A stretch of 64,000 nt of DNA from Artemisia argyi (GCA_030686995.1 CM060708.1:107656463-107720462); one strand, 5' to 3'. Shown: positions 36,610 through 48,091, counted from the first letter of the stretch. Notes: generated by a model from the sequence alone, not told the origin. A program made the numbers and translations.

Positions 36610-38140
36610 ATGAAAGAAGAGAGTTTGGAGTGCCAGATCCCCAATTTAAGTTGGGTTCCAGTTGGTTAGAGCAAACAAATTCTGGAGCAACAAAGACCTT
36701 AGGTTCATTTGTTTCAATGGTGGAAGATTCACTAGTCAAAGCAATGGGCCTAGTTGAGGGACATTGGGTCTCTAAAGGGAAAGTTCTACCAGTTGGCTTC
36801 CATTTCTTAATGGGCACTACTTTAGAGTTAGTCAACCTAGTTAAAGGGCACTGCTCTCCTAAAGTGAACTTCCTTCCAGTGGGCTTCCATTGATAACCAA
36901 CATTAACAATCAGTTTTCCTGTTGCTTCCCAAATTTGTTTAGCTCTCCAAACTTTCTTAACTGGGGGTTTGTTAAACGACTTCAGAAATTTCTCAACACA
37001 TTTATCATGATTACTCGAAATTAAACATTCATTACATGTTTTGCAAAATGAATTAGGATTTGAAGTATGATTCCTTTTATTCAACTCAGACTTATAGTTC
37101 CTCATGTGGTCTTCTACTTTCTTCTTAGGAACACTTTTAGCTGGTGAAGTCTTATCCTTCTTTATATTTCTCATTTGTTTTGACTTTCTAGCTTTAGTGT
37201 CACTATTAACTCCTATAGAAGGACTGATGGGAAACTTAGTCTTTTTCACTTCCAGTTGCTGAACATGTTTTGATGTGTTGGGATCTAAAGTTTCCAAAGG
37301 TTCAGCAAAGGTAACACGCTTGTTTGTTGACTTAGAGGATGATGTAGATGACCTATCTTGCTTGCTATCAATCTTAGGACATGTATCAATAGCATATTTT
37401 AAGAGTTCCTGAGATCTATTAGTGAGAAAGCATGCACCTATAATAGCATTGTCAAGTGGTTTTGCTATCCTATCCTCTTCAATGGTTTCACGAAGCAAGT
37501 CAAGGAACTCCTTAAGATGTTTAAGATAGTCACTATGAACTAACTTATTATTCCTAAGGGGAAGAGGAATATTCACAACATCAATTGCGTACTTCTTACA
37601 AGCAGAAACCTTTTGAACAACATTGTCACAAGTGATGATTGGCATTTTCCCTTTCACCTGAGTCTTTAGATTCTCAATTTCTTTAAACAAAGAAGATATC
37701 TTTTCATTGATTTTATCACGTGTGATATTAATTGAATCATATAACTCTTTGTAATGCTGTTTAACTTTTGAATTTTCAGCTCGAAACCAATCATTTTCAT
37801 GTTGCAATTTAATGATGGTATCTTGAAATTGAAAATTCTGAGAATCTATAGAATGTGATTTTTGAGTGCCAATCACATCACTCTTGTTTGACTTCAATTG
37901 GTCAATTTGGACCCTCAATTTTTGAATCGTGTTAGTGTGAGCTTGAATTTTTTCATCACGTTTGGCTAATTCAAAATATGCGTCAAATTCAGGAGCATCT
38001 GAAGATGTCTTGGCATTTGAGATTTTAATTCTTTCTTCTAAATGTTGACACTTAAATTGCAAATTAAGATTATCAACCTCTAGTTTTGACAAATGCCTGA
38101 CCATGTTATCATGGTTATCGTTTTGAATTTTCTCACGCAA
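36542..38140 (-). pseudogene. Ty1/copia gag-like segment with coiled coil and Cys/His knuckle
   Basis: 532 codons. The first half is a heptad-rich coiled coil (LEERIKIS..., IQKLRVQIDQLKS, KISSLFKEIENLKTQVKG). A basic Ser/Thr-rich stretch follows, then CKTCNECLISSNHDKC, a variant knuckle, and two Lys-Trp-Lys-Pro-Thr-Gly-Arg repeats (WKPTGRKF, WKPTGRTF). This architecture matches the long gag region of a copia group I know to be common in Asteraceae. It is separated from the upstream part (38484-40232) by a stop and frame change, and from protease by a frameshift. An opposite-strand frame at 36570-36893 is a shadow. Confidence 0.8.
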
Positions 38141-38483
38141 TTTTAAATTCTCCCCTCAAGCTCAACAACACGATTCTAGAGAACATTTAAAGCAAAAGAC
38201 ATTTCATGAAATTGACAAGCAGTTAATGCAGAATCAGTGGCAGTATAGAATACATCTTGAGCAACACATTTAGCAATCAAGGTATCATTCATGATAAGAG
38301 AATTTTCCTCGCAATTTCACTATATTGAAGATTTGTTGCAGTTTGTTTTCCCTCGTTTTCCACTTCTTTAAACACCTTTTTTATATTATCAACATCTTTA
38401 TTTAAGGTTTTTTGAAGACCCTCAAAATGTTCCTTGAGAAGTTTAAAGAATGGCATGACCTCAGTTAAATAACAACTCTTTGT

Positions 38484-40232
38484 TTATTCAAAACCCCTTT
38501 CCCCTTCAGTAATACCCGTTGGCGTAATTCTCTTTTTACATGTTTTATCAAAATCAGTGAATAATTGACCAAGAACATATAGAGCAATTAGAGTATTATT
38601 TTGCGTGGGGATAGTTAAAGGGACAAGATGCCTGGGTGTATTCAGTGGGTATAACGTTGGATTAGCTATCTTAAACATAGTACGAGTTTCACCCACTATT
38701 CTTTCTGCTTTCATTCTTTCAATGTCAAAACTCCAAGATATTTGCTCTGGGGTAAACCTTTTTTGAGGGACAAAAAGAGCTAATTGATTATCTTCAAAGT
38801 AATCATATTTGTATAGAATTTTGTTTGCAATGCACCAGGGATCCTTTAATTTTTCAGCCAATTTCTCTCTAGTTCTATCTTCTATCTCATTGGTCTCATC
38901 ATCGGATCGCACATCAGGAGGGGCATGACCAGGCTTAAGCATAACATTTGCATCATATAATGCAGGTTGGGCATCTCTAATGCTCCTAAGCCAATTAGAT
39001 TTGGGTTCACCTACATCCTTTTCACTGTTTTCATCACACAACTTTCTATGCTTTTGTATCATTTGAGCAGTTTGAATGGTTTGGCCTTGTGTGTACAACT
39101 TGTTTTCAAGCTTGTTCTTTAACGTCTTAAGTCTAGAAAAAACATTTAAGAGTTTTGTTTCCTTATCCTGAAAATCAAGTTTTTGAGTAATCATACTCTT
39201 TTGTATCTCCTGTTTACGTTTGACAGTTTGATCAAGTTGATTTTGTAAAGATTTTAACTCTTGTTTCAATGTTTCTTCCTTTAAGTTACGTTCAATTATA
39301 TATGCATGCATTTGCCAATCCATTTTCTGTTCACGTTCAGCTAGCTCAAAATTTGCACGTTGTTCATAACACCTAACTTGATCCTTAAGAATATTAATCC
39401 TAGTGGTTAGGGTGTTATCAGGGATATAAATAGTGGGCTCATGCAAATCGCAATCATTATCGACAACAGAAGATGCACTACTTGGTACAACTGACTCTTC
39501 GTTGTGTTTCACATATTGTTCACATGGGAAAATATCGATATTTCCCATATTAGCAGTATTTGAGCCAACAACATTTTTCAGTTGTACTTTGTTGGGAATC
39601 TCATGTTTATCGAGCATGTCATTCAGTTTGAGTACCTTAGCACATGAAGCATGTTCTTTCATCGGTTTGATATATGCATCCACATCCTGTGTAGCAAGAG
39701 TCATTGAACTGTTGGTAGAGTCAAGCTTATCAGTCTCTGATCCTCTATCATCGGTGACAACTCTCCCAACACCCGATGCTTTAGCCGAATCCACAATACC
39801 ATCACTTGATTGCACCCGACATGCCTTCACCTTGTCTTCATACTTGAGTTTGTGCTGTGCTCTGTCCATAATGTACTCCTTCACATTACCCATGAGTTGG
39901 AGTAGTGTGACTCTGAACACGTCAACCTCGATTCCCGTATGAGTAGCAAAGCCCTTTTTTGTCATTTGACTCTCATGATCATACTCCTCAGTGAATCGCG
40001 AATCAATGAACGTTTGGAGTTGGTTGTTGATCACACAGAATGCAGCCATAGATCTTCCTTCAGAAAATTCACCTTTTTCAAGTTGTTGTTGGAGTTGATC
40101 TAAGTACAGAGTCATTTCGCCTGTGAAGGTCTCAACCTTTTGACTGAAGAGTGTTATGTGCGATTGTAACCAACCGAGTATCCAGGTTGTGCAAAGAGAA
40201 CCTTGAGATGTGAATGAAGTAATCGAAAACAT
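38484..40232 (-). pseudogene. Ty1/copia gag-like segment, N-terminal coiled-coil part
   Basis: 582 codons. It contains MTLYLDQLQQQLEKGEFSEG, then an acidic linker, then a long coiled coil (LKDQVRCYEQRANFELAERE, LKQELKSLQNQLDQTVKRK) and a tail FVPQKRFTPEQISWSFDIER. The family resemblance to the copia gag region is strong, but no retrotransposon capsid motif is obvious to me, so a role in particle assembly is inferred. The frame is offset from both 40154-40453 and 36542-38140. About 340 bases between them (38141-38483) carry the same type of coiled-coil sequence in broken frames. Confidence 0.75.
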
Positions 40233-40453
40233 TCAATGCAAGTATCCTTTGCATTATCGGGCAATTTAATTGGCTGATGAAGTTCATTCTCTTGAGACTT
40301 CGAGCACAAAGATTCCATTGCAGCATTATCAGACTCAAACATGTTAATTTGTTGTGAAGGGTTAGAGGTCTTATTTTCATCGATCATGTCGTACAATTTG
40401 AGTATCTCAGGTATGACTGAATCTAAAGAATTTGACATGATGTGGATGTGCAC
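40154..40453 (-). pseudogene. Probable start of the copia gag frame
   Basis: 99 codons beginning MHIHIMSNSLDSV; the second ATG (about 40438) is the more likely natural start. It carries LKLYDMIDENKTSNPS and an ICFSD-like acidic stretch, then shifts frame near 40230-40240 into the 38484-40232 frame. The overlapping frame 40132-40380 is a shadow. Confidence 0.6.
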
Positions 40454-40879
40454 GGGATTTTACACTTCTATGATTTAAACCGAGAAATAGATTCTTTCGT
40501 GGTATTTTACAAAATCAAGAAGAAACCGTAAAACACCGAAGACTGGAGATGAACTTGATTATCAGTTGATGGACTTGAAGATCAGTTGCTGTTGTTTAGC
40601 TGTAATCTTGGTTCGGTTGATGCAAGTTTGGCCTCGAAAATTTGGTGAAAATTTAGTCTAAAAACTTAAAACCTCAATAACTTCACTCCGGAGGTGATTT
40701 GGACCTCGAAAAATTCGTTTCACGACTTTGTTATGTGGTTTCACAATATTCAGCCTGTTCCGGATGTTTTGACAGCTAATTCGCTGAAAACGGAGTTACG
40801 GTTCGAAAGTTATGGCCGTTTGAAGTTTTGAAGTAAAAAGTCAACTTTGGTCAAACTGCAACTTTAGCAAATCGCTAGA

Positions 40880-41230
40880 AGAGGTAAATGCTAGTTGGAG
40901 GTAATCGTATTCTGAAGGTAAACGCTACAATGAGCAAACCGCAGGAAGAAGTAATCGCTATCCTTAGCAAAACGCAAACCAGAGTTAAACGCAGGATGAG
41001 TTAACCACAGAATGAGCAAACCGCAATAAGGAGCAAACCGCAGGATGAGTTAAACGCTAGTGAAGTAAACGTAGAAAACGCAAATCGCAGGAGTAAACCG
41101 CAACACACTAGAGTCCAAAACAGTCACTATCTTGCGTTTTGTCCTTATACCCAATAAAGTAAACGCTAACTAGCAAACCGCAGGAACCAGTAGCTAACGG
41201 CAACCAAGAAATAAAACAATAGAGCTAACC
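40880..41230. repeat. Dense array of short degenerate repeats (consensus core AAACCGCAG)
   Basis: Cores at about 40933, 41014, 41032, 41093 and 41170, with variants AAACGCTA and AAACGCAG in between. Unit length varies (about 12-20 bases), unlike a classical satellite. Confidence 0.7.
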
Positions 41231-41466
41231 GCAGTCAAGAATAACGCCCCAAAATCAATCCAATCTTCAAATAAACGTTTGATGTAGCAAAGCCAACTGA
41301 AAAACTATGTAGTACTAACACAAATGATCACAAAAGTACACTGATAACATATCAAATAATACCATAAAGATCAAACCAAGATGTTTTCAAGAAAACTCTT
41401 CTAACTTACAAAAACTACACAAAACCACACCAAATCCGATTCTACAAGGCCCTAAGATGAAACCTT

Positions 41467-41481
41467 GGCTCTTTATACCAA
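41467..41481 (-). other. Degenerate copia primer binding site
   Basis: On the minus strand TTGGTATAAAGAGCC, one base after the LTR end; compare TGGTATCAGAGCC. Two bases differ, so it is probably decayed. Confidence 0.65.
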
Positions 41482-41482
41482 T

Positions 41483-41863
41483 TGTAGGATATCCATAATC
41501 ACAAACACGTATGGTTACTTGTGGTTTGGTTTGAATTAGAAGAGAAGAAGAGAAGAAGAATAGTTTAGAGAGAGAAATAGAAGTTGGGAACCTTAGAGAG
41601 AGAAACACACATATATTAGATTGAACTATGTGAAAGGTTCAACCCTCTCCCTTGGTGGGAGAGGGGTATTTATAGTTACAAAGAAAATGCCTACTCCCGG
41701 GCTGTGGATCAGGCATACAGTGGGTAAAGACCCGTCCTTCCTCCACGGTGTTACTTAAACTAATCTACGAACTAACTAAATATTAATAAGACTACGAGTT
41801 ACTCAATGCTAATCTATACTCGGGGTGACCGAGTCTTTCATATGAATATTTATATTCCTAACA
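41483..41863 (-). repeat. Ty1/copia 5' LTR (381 bp)
   Basis: On the minus strand it starts TGTTAGGAATATAAAT and ends GGATATCCTACA. TATAAATAC on the minus strand at 41666-41674 is the likely core promoter. The size and termini are typical of copia. No matching 3' LTR is present in the window. Confidence 0.8.
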
Positions 41864-42214
41864 CTAATCTCTTTCATATCTCAACTACAACAAAACACTT
41901 TTTTCTCACACCTCAATCCCGACCACCATAATTCCACCACCACCTAAATCCCCACCACGAACCACACCACCGCCATAACCCCCACACCAACGAACCCCAC
42001 GACCACAAACCCCTCCACCACCGAATCCCACCACGGCTCCACCCATGAAACCCCACCATAACCTTTACCCTCAATCACCGTAACCAGTATCACCACATAA
42101 TGCCACCACTAATGAATCCCCAACACCACCTTAAGTCTCCACCAAATAACCCCCACCACCGAGATTAACCCTCTCAGGAAACGGGTTTTGAACTTTTGAG
42201 GTTTTTTTCGTAGA
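41864..42214. other. C/A-rich, G-poor tract
   Basis: From about 41920 to 42175 the plus strand is dominated by CCACC and CCCCAC units. No open frame of note on either strand (the plus strand gives His/Pro-rich translation with stops). Origin unknown; it flanks the probable Helitron. Confidence 0.55.
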
Positions 42215-42327
42215 TCTATATATAATAAACAAGTTTTGAAGGTTCTATTTTATAGCTATGTAGATTATATTTGTAGATCTAAGTTTTATAGCACTTTTAG
42301 CATTTTTTTTAATTCCAGCCGCTGCTG

Positions 42328-43036
42328 TCACCGCCGCTTTTCCCCGGAGTTCACCGCTGCAGCACCTACGCCGGAATCTGTTTCTTTCGCCTCTGTAGCT
42401 GTCGGGAATCCGATATTGTTGCCGGAAATATTTGGTTTTTTTATTTTTTATTTATTTATTATTATTTTTTTTTTGCATTTTTTTTTTTTGCATTTTTTTT
42501 GCATTTTTTCTGTCAATTTGTCACCGCCGCTTTTCCCCGGAGTTCACCGCTGCAGCACCTACGCCGGAATCTGTTTCTTTCGCCTCTGTAGCTGTCGGGA
42601 ATCCGATATTGTTAAGGGTGAGCATGGTCCAAAAACCGGACCGGACCGGACCGAGGACCGAGAACCGGAAAAACCATAGACCGAGACCGGACCGAATGTG
42701 GTCGGTCCGGTTCGGTCCGGTCCGGTCTTCGGTCGGTCCGGTCCAATTAGGCATATTTTGGCACGTTTTTTCGGTTTTTTGGTCGGTCCGGACAGGACCG
42801 GACCGGACCGAGGACCGAATTAGCCAAAAAGCCTAGACCGAGGACCGGACCGAATGTGGTCGGTCCGGTCCGGTCCGGTCCGGTCGGTTTTGTCGGTCGG
42901 TCCGGTCCATCCGGTCCGTTTGCTCACCCTTAGATATTGTTGCCGGAAATATTTGGTTAGTTTTTTTTTTTTTTTTTTTTTTTTTTATGCATTTTTTATT
43001 TTTTTGCATTTTTTTTGCATTTTTTCTGTCAATTTG
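42328..43036. repeat. Tandem duplication (~190 bp unit) inside the Helitron
   Basis: Unit 1 is 42328-42520 and unit 2 is 42521-43036, the latter enlarged by the MITE. Each starts TCACCGCCGCTTTTCCCC and ends with T-rich sequence and TTTTCTGTCAATTTG. The GC-rich half translates without stops for about 35 codons (FSPEFTAAAPTPESVSFASV) but has no recognised domain. Confidence 0.85.
42613..42932. mobile_element. hAT-type MITE, 320 bp
   Basis: Terminal inverted repeats TAAGGGTGAGCA / TGCTCACCCTTA, with a perfect 8-bp target duplication GATATTGT at 42605-42612 and 42933-42940. The uninterrupted duplicate unit at 42328 shows the empty site. The interior is made of GGACCG and CGGTCC repeats on both strands, giving strong fold-back potential. 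8-bp duplications and this TIR style fit the hAT superfamily. Confidence 0.88.
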
Positions 43037-43702
43037 TTTGTGACATTTGTTGTAATTTTGTTTTTGAATGAAATTTAAACGTTTGTTATAAGTTTCTGAA
43101 TAAATATAAATTATAAATCTATTTGAATTTTTTTTTGAAAGTTTGAAATCTCATAACTTTTACCATTTGAAAATGTAAAACTGATGTTTTTCTTTGTTTG
43201 TTGTAGAGTTTCCGATGTCTGCAAGTTATATGACTCGCAAGAACTCGCCGCCGTATCCTTAATTTTTGTGTCTACCCACAACAGTAACTATTACTATTTT
43301 TTCTTTCATATTCATTTTTATTCCTTGATATATTCTACTGAGATTTTTTTTGTATGGTTATTTCTTAATACATGTTTAAGTATTGTTGTGGGTATCTTTG
43401 TTGCAAAAATGTTTCTTTAACTCATAACATATCACCATAAAAAAAGTTGATAGGCAAAAGGGACATAACCCCCACATAAATGATGCAAGAAACTAAAAAA
43501 AAATTAAAACCTATTGTATCCTGTTGCCTCTAACATTCGCGTATCTTTACATTCGAGGTTGTTTTTGTGTTATTGTTTTTAACGAGGTTTTGATAACAGG
43601 TATTAGTTGAGGGAAGTAAAGTGAATTTATGTAGCTTGGTTTGGCAAGAATAGAGGAAACGAGGCATGCAGAACCCGTGCTACGCACAGGCTTCGAATCT
43701 AA

Positions 43703-46271
43703 TTGTTAATCGCGTATTCTTTCTGTGTATTAGCGAGTGTATGCTTAATTATTGTTTAGTGTGTTGTATGAAACGTTTTGACTTTCTTGTATAAAAAGCT
43801 AAAAATGTTTGATGTTGTTTTGTTTTTGTGGTGTTGTATTTTATAAATGATCTTTTGGTTATTAAGTTGTGATGGCTTTGTATCTTTTGGCTTATCACTT
43901 ATTTGCATGATAAAAAAAATGACTTTGTTTCTTTTTGTCTATTACTTAGCCTTAAAATACTTGTCCATTAGATTATTTTTGCATGGTAATATGAGCACAC
44001 TGAGTCAATCTAATTGGTCATAGTTTAATGTGCGTTAAATATTTTCTTTATTAAGTTTATAAGTTAAAGTTTGTGTAATAATGTATATACAATATTGCCA
44101 CATAAATTGTATAAAAATCGTTACAAACCTTTTTAGCTTCATCTCATTTTATTGTACAACTAATTTCATTGAAAATTAACATTGAAGTCTAACTAATATT
44201 AATAAATTTCATCAATAAACTCAATTCTAAATAGCTAACCAAATGAATATTAATTAACACACTATTAATAATTCCTAAAACCTTTAGACTTCACTATTAT
44301 GTCTTAAACTTAATTTTTTTAATTTACAAATGGGTTCGAGCAAAAATTATGTATTTTTTCTTTTATATTCATTATTCAAGTTGCATGCTTACATAAACTA
44401 ATCACACTAAAAAGTATTATTTAACTATTTAAATGTTGCTTTACATACATGCTCGTGCACATTTTCTTGAATCAATTCACACATGTGAGCTAAATCAATA
44501 GAAAACACACATAAATTACTTGTATATGAAAATGCATTAACATAATACATATATCTATATATATTGCAATATATTAAATCATCAATTATTCTTGCAACAT
44601 TTTCAACTTCATCTCAATTCATAACCGACTTTTAATTCTATGTTAATTACTAAATACCGTGTGATCAATTCTGGCAAGCCTTGCACTTTCATCTCGATAT
44701 TGTATATACTTCGCATTAAATGCTCCGGTTTTGTTTTTCGATAAAAGTTTGAACTTTTGCTTATGTTTAAAACTCAACTTTTTTATTTGATATTATAATT
44801 TACAAATGGCTTTAAGTCAAAATTATGTTTTTTTCATTTCTATTCATTACTCAATGTGATATTTTTAATATGTCGTATTTTGCTATTATGGCAAATTCAT
44901 TTAATGGGCGTAAATATTGGTTTCTCACTAATGATTCTACATATAGAAAAAGAAAATAATTTGCGATGCGCAGCCCTTCTTCTTTTCAATAATAATTCAA
45001 TTTCACACGATAAATTCATTCTAATATTTCTCAAAGAGCATTCGAAAGCAATTACTTACATAAACTAATCACGCTAAAAAGTATCATTTAACCATTTAAA
45101 TGTTGCTTTACATACATGCTCGTGCACATTTTCTTGAATTAATTCGCACATGTGAGCTACATCAATAGAAAATGCACATAAATTTTGTATCTGAAAATGC
45201 ATTAACATAATACATATATCTATATATATACTTATCTATAACAATCACCTAAATATGTAAGAAATAAAGAAAATAGTTGGTATCCCAATCTTTGGTTCCA
45301 TTTATCTGAGCATGTATGATCTTGTGTGATTTTCATGGTACCTGCGGATGATAACTAAATTAAGAAAATAAAGAAGACCAAGTTAATTACAAAGATCTAA
45401 AAGATGTGTGAATTATCTCCAAAATATTGCAAAAGAGAATTTACATACCGCTACCAACAATCAAAGATCTAAAAGATGTGTGAATCATTTTCAAATGTAC
45501 ATACTAAATGTGATTTTGGCCGGTTTATATATGCATGAATTAGGTTAAATCATTAATTATTCTTGCAACCTTTCGCAACCCTTGCACTTCATCTAGCCGA
45601 CTTTTAATTCTATACTAAATGTCATGTGATTAATTCGGGCAACCCTTGCACTTCATCTCCTTTCATGATTGTATAGCTATTATGAGACTGCATTGAATTC
45701 CGAGCATTAGCTATCTTGTACTTTATGCAATCTTGATGCTTACACAATAAATTATAAGACTGAATCTTATACTATTATAGATAAATATACTGCACATTGC
45801 AACATCTGATATTGCAGCCATGGGAATGAATCTTCTTTCTTCTTTTATATAAGGATTGAGCCTATCCATGTGTGCCCTTTTTTTTAATAGATTTTAATTT
45901 GTAAGAGAACTAATAATGACATCACTTTATTTTAGTTTCTTTTGTATAAATGTGCCATATATTAGATTGTGAAACATCTATTGACTAATAAAACGATGAC
46001 ATAACAAAACATTGAACCGTAGCTAAAATTAAGTGATGTTTTTTTGGGAATGTCGGGATAAGAAAATTTTGATGTGTGTAGTATAGTTTCACTCATGATG
46101 ACACCTATAAACAACAGTCATTGGACATTTGTGAAATTTGAAATTAGTAATATATGGATAATTTGAACTACTAAAATCGTGTAAAGAGTAAAAAGAGCGA
46201 TCAAAACCGAGTACGCCACTTTTTTTTTTGTTCTTTTTTTTAAGCAAGAGTACGCCACATTAAAAACTAAA
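43703..46271. other. AT-rich intergenic DNA with a local duplication
   Basis: No gene recognised on either strand. A segment of about 180 bases at 44390-44570 recurs at 45057-45235 (both contain CATACATGCTCGTGCACAT), and flanking blocks recur at 44578-44710 and 45545-45675. AAAGATCTAAAAGATGTGTG occurs twice (about 45401 and 45461). Confidence 0.6.
44390..45235. repeat. Direct duplication, copies at 44390-44570 and 45057-45235
   Basis: The copies are close to 90 percent similar by eye and in the same orientation. The interval in copy 2 holds about 200 bases (44860-45056) absent near copy 1, possibly a later insertion of unknown type. Confidence 0.75.
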
Positions 46272-46627
46272 TCTTTACTATTATATAATAAAGGGAACCA
46301 AATTGTTTAAAAGTTAGAAAGTGAATAATATTGATTTACAAAACACCCTTATTCATCAATAAGCTTTAGTGCATACAATTGGAAATTTGTTTTGCTTTAA
46401 TGCATAAGTTGACTATGTTAATTTGAAACAAGATTTTGACAACCAAGTTAGCCACTTAGCCGTTAGAAAATTTCTTTGGTATGCACGGGTACAACCGTTT
46501 GCAAATTATATTTTGATCTTTTCACGTTTTATTTTGAACGTTATACGAAATACTTGCCACAATATCACATATCGTTAATTGTCTACCACTAAGAACCTTT
46601 TGTTGCTATGCATGAGTACTCGTCTAG
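46272..46627 (+). mobile_element. Probable small Helitron (356 bp)
   Basis: Starts TCTTTACTATTATATAATAAAG after A (46271) and ends CTAG before T (46628). The bases before the end (TTGCTATGCATGAGTACTCG) look like a decayed hairpin of the kind seen at 43674-43690. No coding capacity. Confidence 0.5.
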
Positions 46628-47174
46628 TATATATAAAGTAATTAGGATTTCCTTAAACTATGGGTAAATATATATAATCAAACATTTAGGACTTTCAAAA
46701 TTTTTTCCCTTGATTAGTGTTACCAAAGTCCAAACCAGCTTTCATTTTTCATTGCTTCGTGAATGGGATAGTGAACTAATCTCAACAAGTAGCTCCATAT
46801 TATGATGTTCAAGTACTGATATAACGTTTTTCCATAAATTAGAAACGAAAGGGTTCATAGTTACATTTTAGAAGTTAAATGGCTAATGTCCATTGTAATT
46901 TTAATTTGGGTCATACTATTCAAAGGTCCGGGAAGGTTAAGCCTTTTTTTTTTCTTTGATTAGAATTTTTTTCAAAAAATATGGTTTTGTTAAAGTTTTT
47001 TGGTAAGGTTCTGATTTAGAAATCAATGAAATATTTTGCAAGAAAAGATTAAAAATTCAAATCGAAAAAACGTATGGTAAATTTTAATTATTTAACTTTG
47101 GTTAGAGACAAAGATAAACTAACGTTCTCACAAGATTAGTTTTTTAAACTATCTGTGAGTATTGTCCTACTTTT
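46628..47174. other. AT-rich DNA, nothing recognised
   Basis: No coding frame, repeat or RNA gene that I can support. Confidence 0.5.
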
Positions 47175-47287
47175 TTAGTGACACTTTTTGTGTAAACTCA
47201 AAAATATCCAAGAACTATATCTATAGTGTCATTAAGTCAAGAAAAGAATACAATTTTTATGATCTATACTAAAAAAAGTGTCACTAA
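47175..47287. repeat. 15-bp perfect inverted repeat around 83 bp
   Basis: TTAGTGACACTTTTT at 47175-47189 and its complement AAAAAGTGTCACTAA at 47273-47287. Sub-terminal repeats of this style occur in non-autonomous CACTA elements, but no ends or target duplication are visible. Confidence 0.45.
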
Positions 47288-47509
47288 TAGTGCCGGTTTG
47301 TCTTGATATTTGAGATTGTTCCTTTTAATCGTAATCAAAGATGTTTTCTTGTCTCTCGTTTCTTTTTCTGAACAAGTCTATTCACTGCCGAAGCATCCAA
47401 AGCATAACTGCACACTCACATGATCTTTGTCGACAGATAGGAGCATTCGCTACCGGGTCTTTTGACCTTTTACCCAAAAGATAGGAGCATTCGGTGGAAC
47501 CGGTGAACT

Positions 47510-47700
47510 ACACTTGCTCTTTTATCGCGGAATTAGACCTGCTCTTAATGTCGGCTTATCTGTCAGTCGTATTGGGTCTGCCACTTGTTTTTGGCAGGAA
47601 GAGTTGGCTTTTAGTCGTAGTCTTTTAGCTTATATAGTCATCGGCCTTCCTACACGCACGCACCCGCCAGAATGCCTCCTTGGTTTGGCAATTCACTGAA
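47510..47700 (+). pseudogene. Scrap resembling mitochondrial atp1 (possible NUMT)
   Basis: A 61-codon frame from 47514 encodes LFYRGIRPALNVGLSVSRIG near its start, a close match to a conserved stretch of the mitochondrial ATP synthase alpha subunit (atp1). The match covers only about 23 residues (about 47517-47585); upstream and downstream residues do not continue the gene. Short gene scraps of this kind occur in plant mitochondrial intergenic DNA, so the whole block 47380-47706 may be transferred mitochondrial DNA. A nuclear atp1 pseudogene scrap is the alternative. Confidence 0.55.
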
Positions 47701-47949
47701 GGTAAAACTAAGTGACAATGAAAGACGTAAAAGAGTTACAAAAGTACGAAAAAATCAACACTTTGGGGGAAAATGTATAATTTTGATAAAACCATGATAT
47801 CTTGGTAATCCTGTAAAAGAAATAGTGATATAAGTAATTTTCTTTATGAAGATTATGAAAGAGAAGAAATAGAGTGATAACCACAATATTATCAATTTTT
47901 TCATACCTTAAGGCATAAACACTCAAATCATATACAACTTTGATGTGTT

Positions 47950-48091
47950 TCTTATTAAGGTGTTGTTTGTTTTTCAAGATATTTTGAGTCTGAATCTGAT
48001 TAACAAGTCTGAATACTAAGATGTTGATAAAAAGTCTGAATCAAAATCATCAAAGACTGTTTGTTTTTGCAAAATGTCTGAATGCTTGTAA
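47950..48091. mobile_element. Possible hAT-type MITE fragment hosting the Harbinger insertion
   Basis: GTGTTGTTTGTTTTTCAAGA followed by repeated GTCTGAATC and TGTCTGAATGC motifs is a composition common in plant hAT MITEs. The other end is not visible; it would lie beyond the Harbinger element. Confidence 0.35.

Larger units (their letters stand above)
40454..41482 (-). other. Copia 5' leader with GCAAACCGCAGG micro-repeats
   Basis: About 1 kb between the gag start and the LTR. No gene. 40880-41230 is filled with short units around GCAAACCGCAGGA, GTAAACGCTAG and GTTAAACGCAGG, irregularly spaced. A degenerate initiator tRNA-Met primer site lies at its right end. Confidence 0.7.
42215..43702 (+). 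mobile_element. Probable non-autonomous Helitron (1488 bp)
   Basis: The 5' end TCTATATATAATAAAC is preceded by A (42214). The 3' end is CTAA (43699-43702), followed by T. A hairpin CCCGTGC, TAC, GCACAGG (one C-A mismatch) ends eight bases before CTAA. TC start, hairpin, CTRR end and insertion between A and T are the diagnostic Helitron features. No Rep-helicase is encoded. It contains a 193-bp tandem duplication and a younger MITE at 42613-42932. Confidence 0.65.

Noticed and set aside
39433..39942. 169-codon plus-strand frame
   Set aside because: It is antisense to the copia gag-like coding sequence and has no recognisable domain.
42432..42836. 134-codon frame in the Helitron
   Set aside because: It runs through T tracts and the GGACCG repeats of the MITE; no conserved protein.
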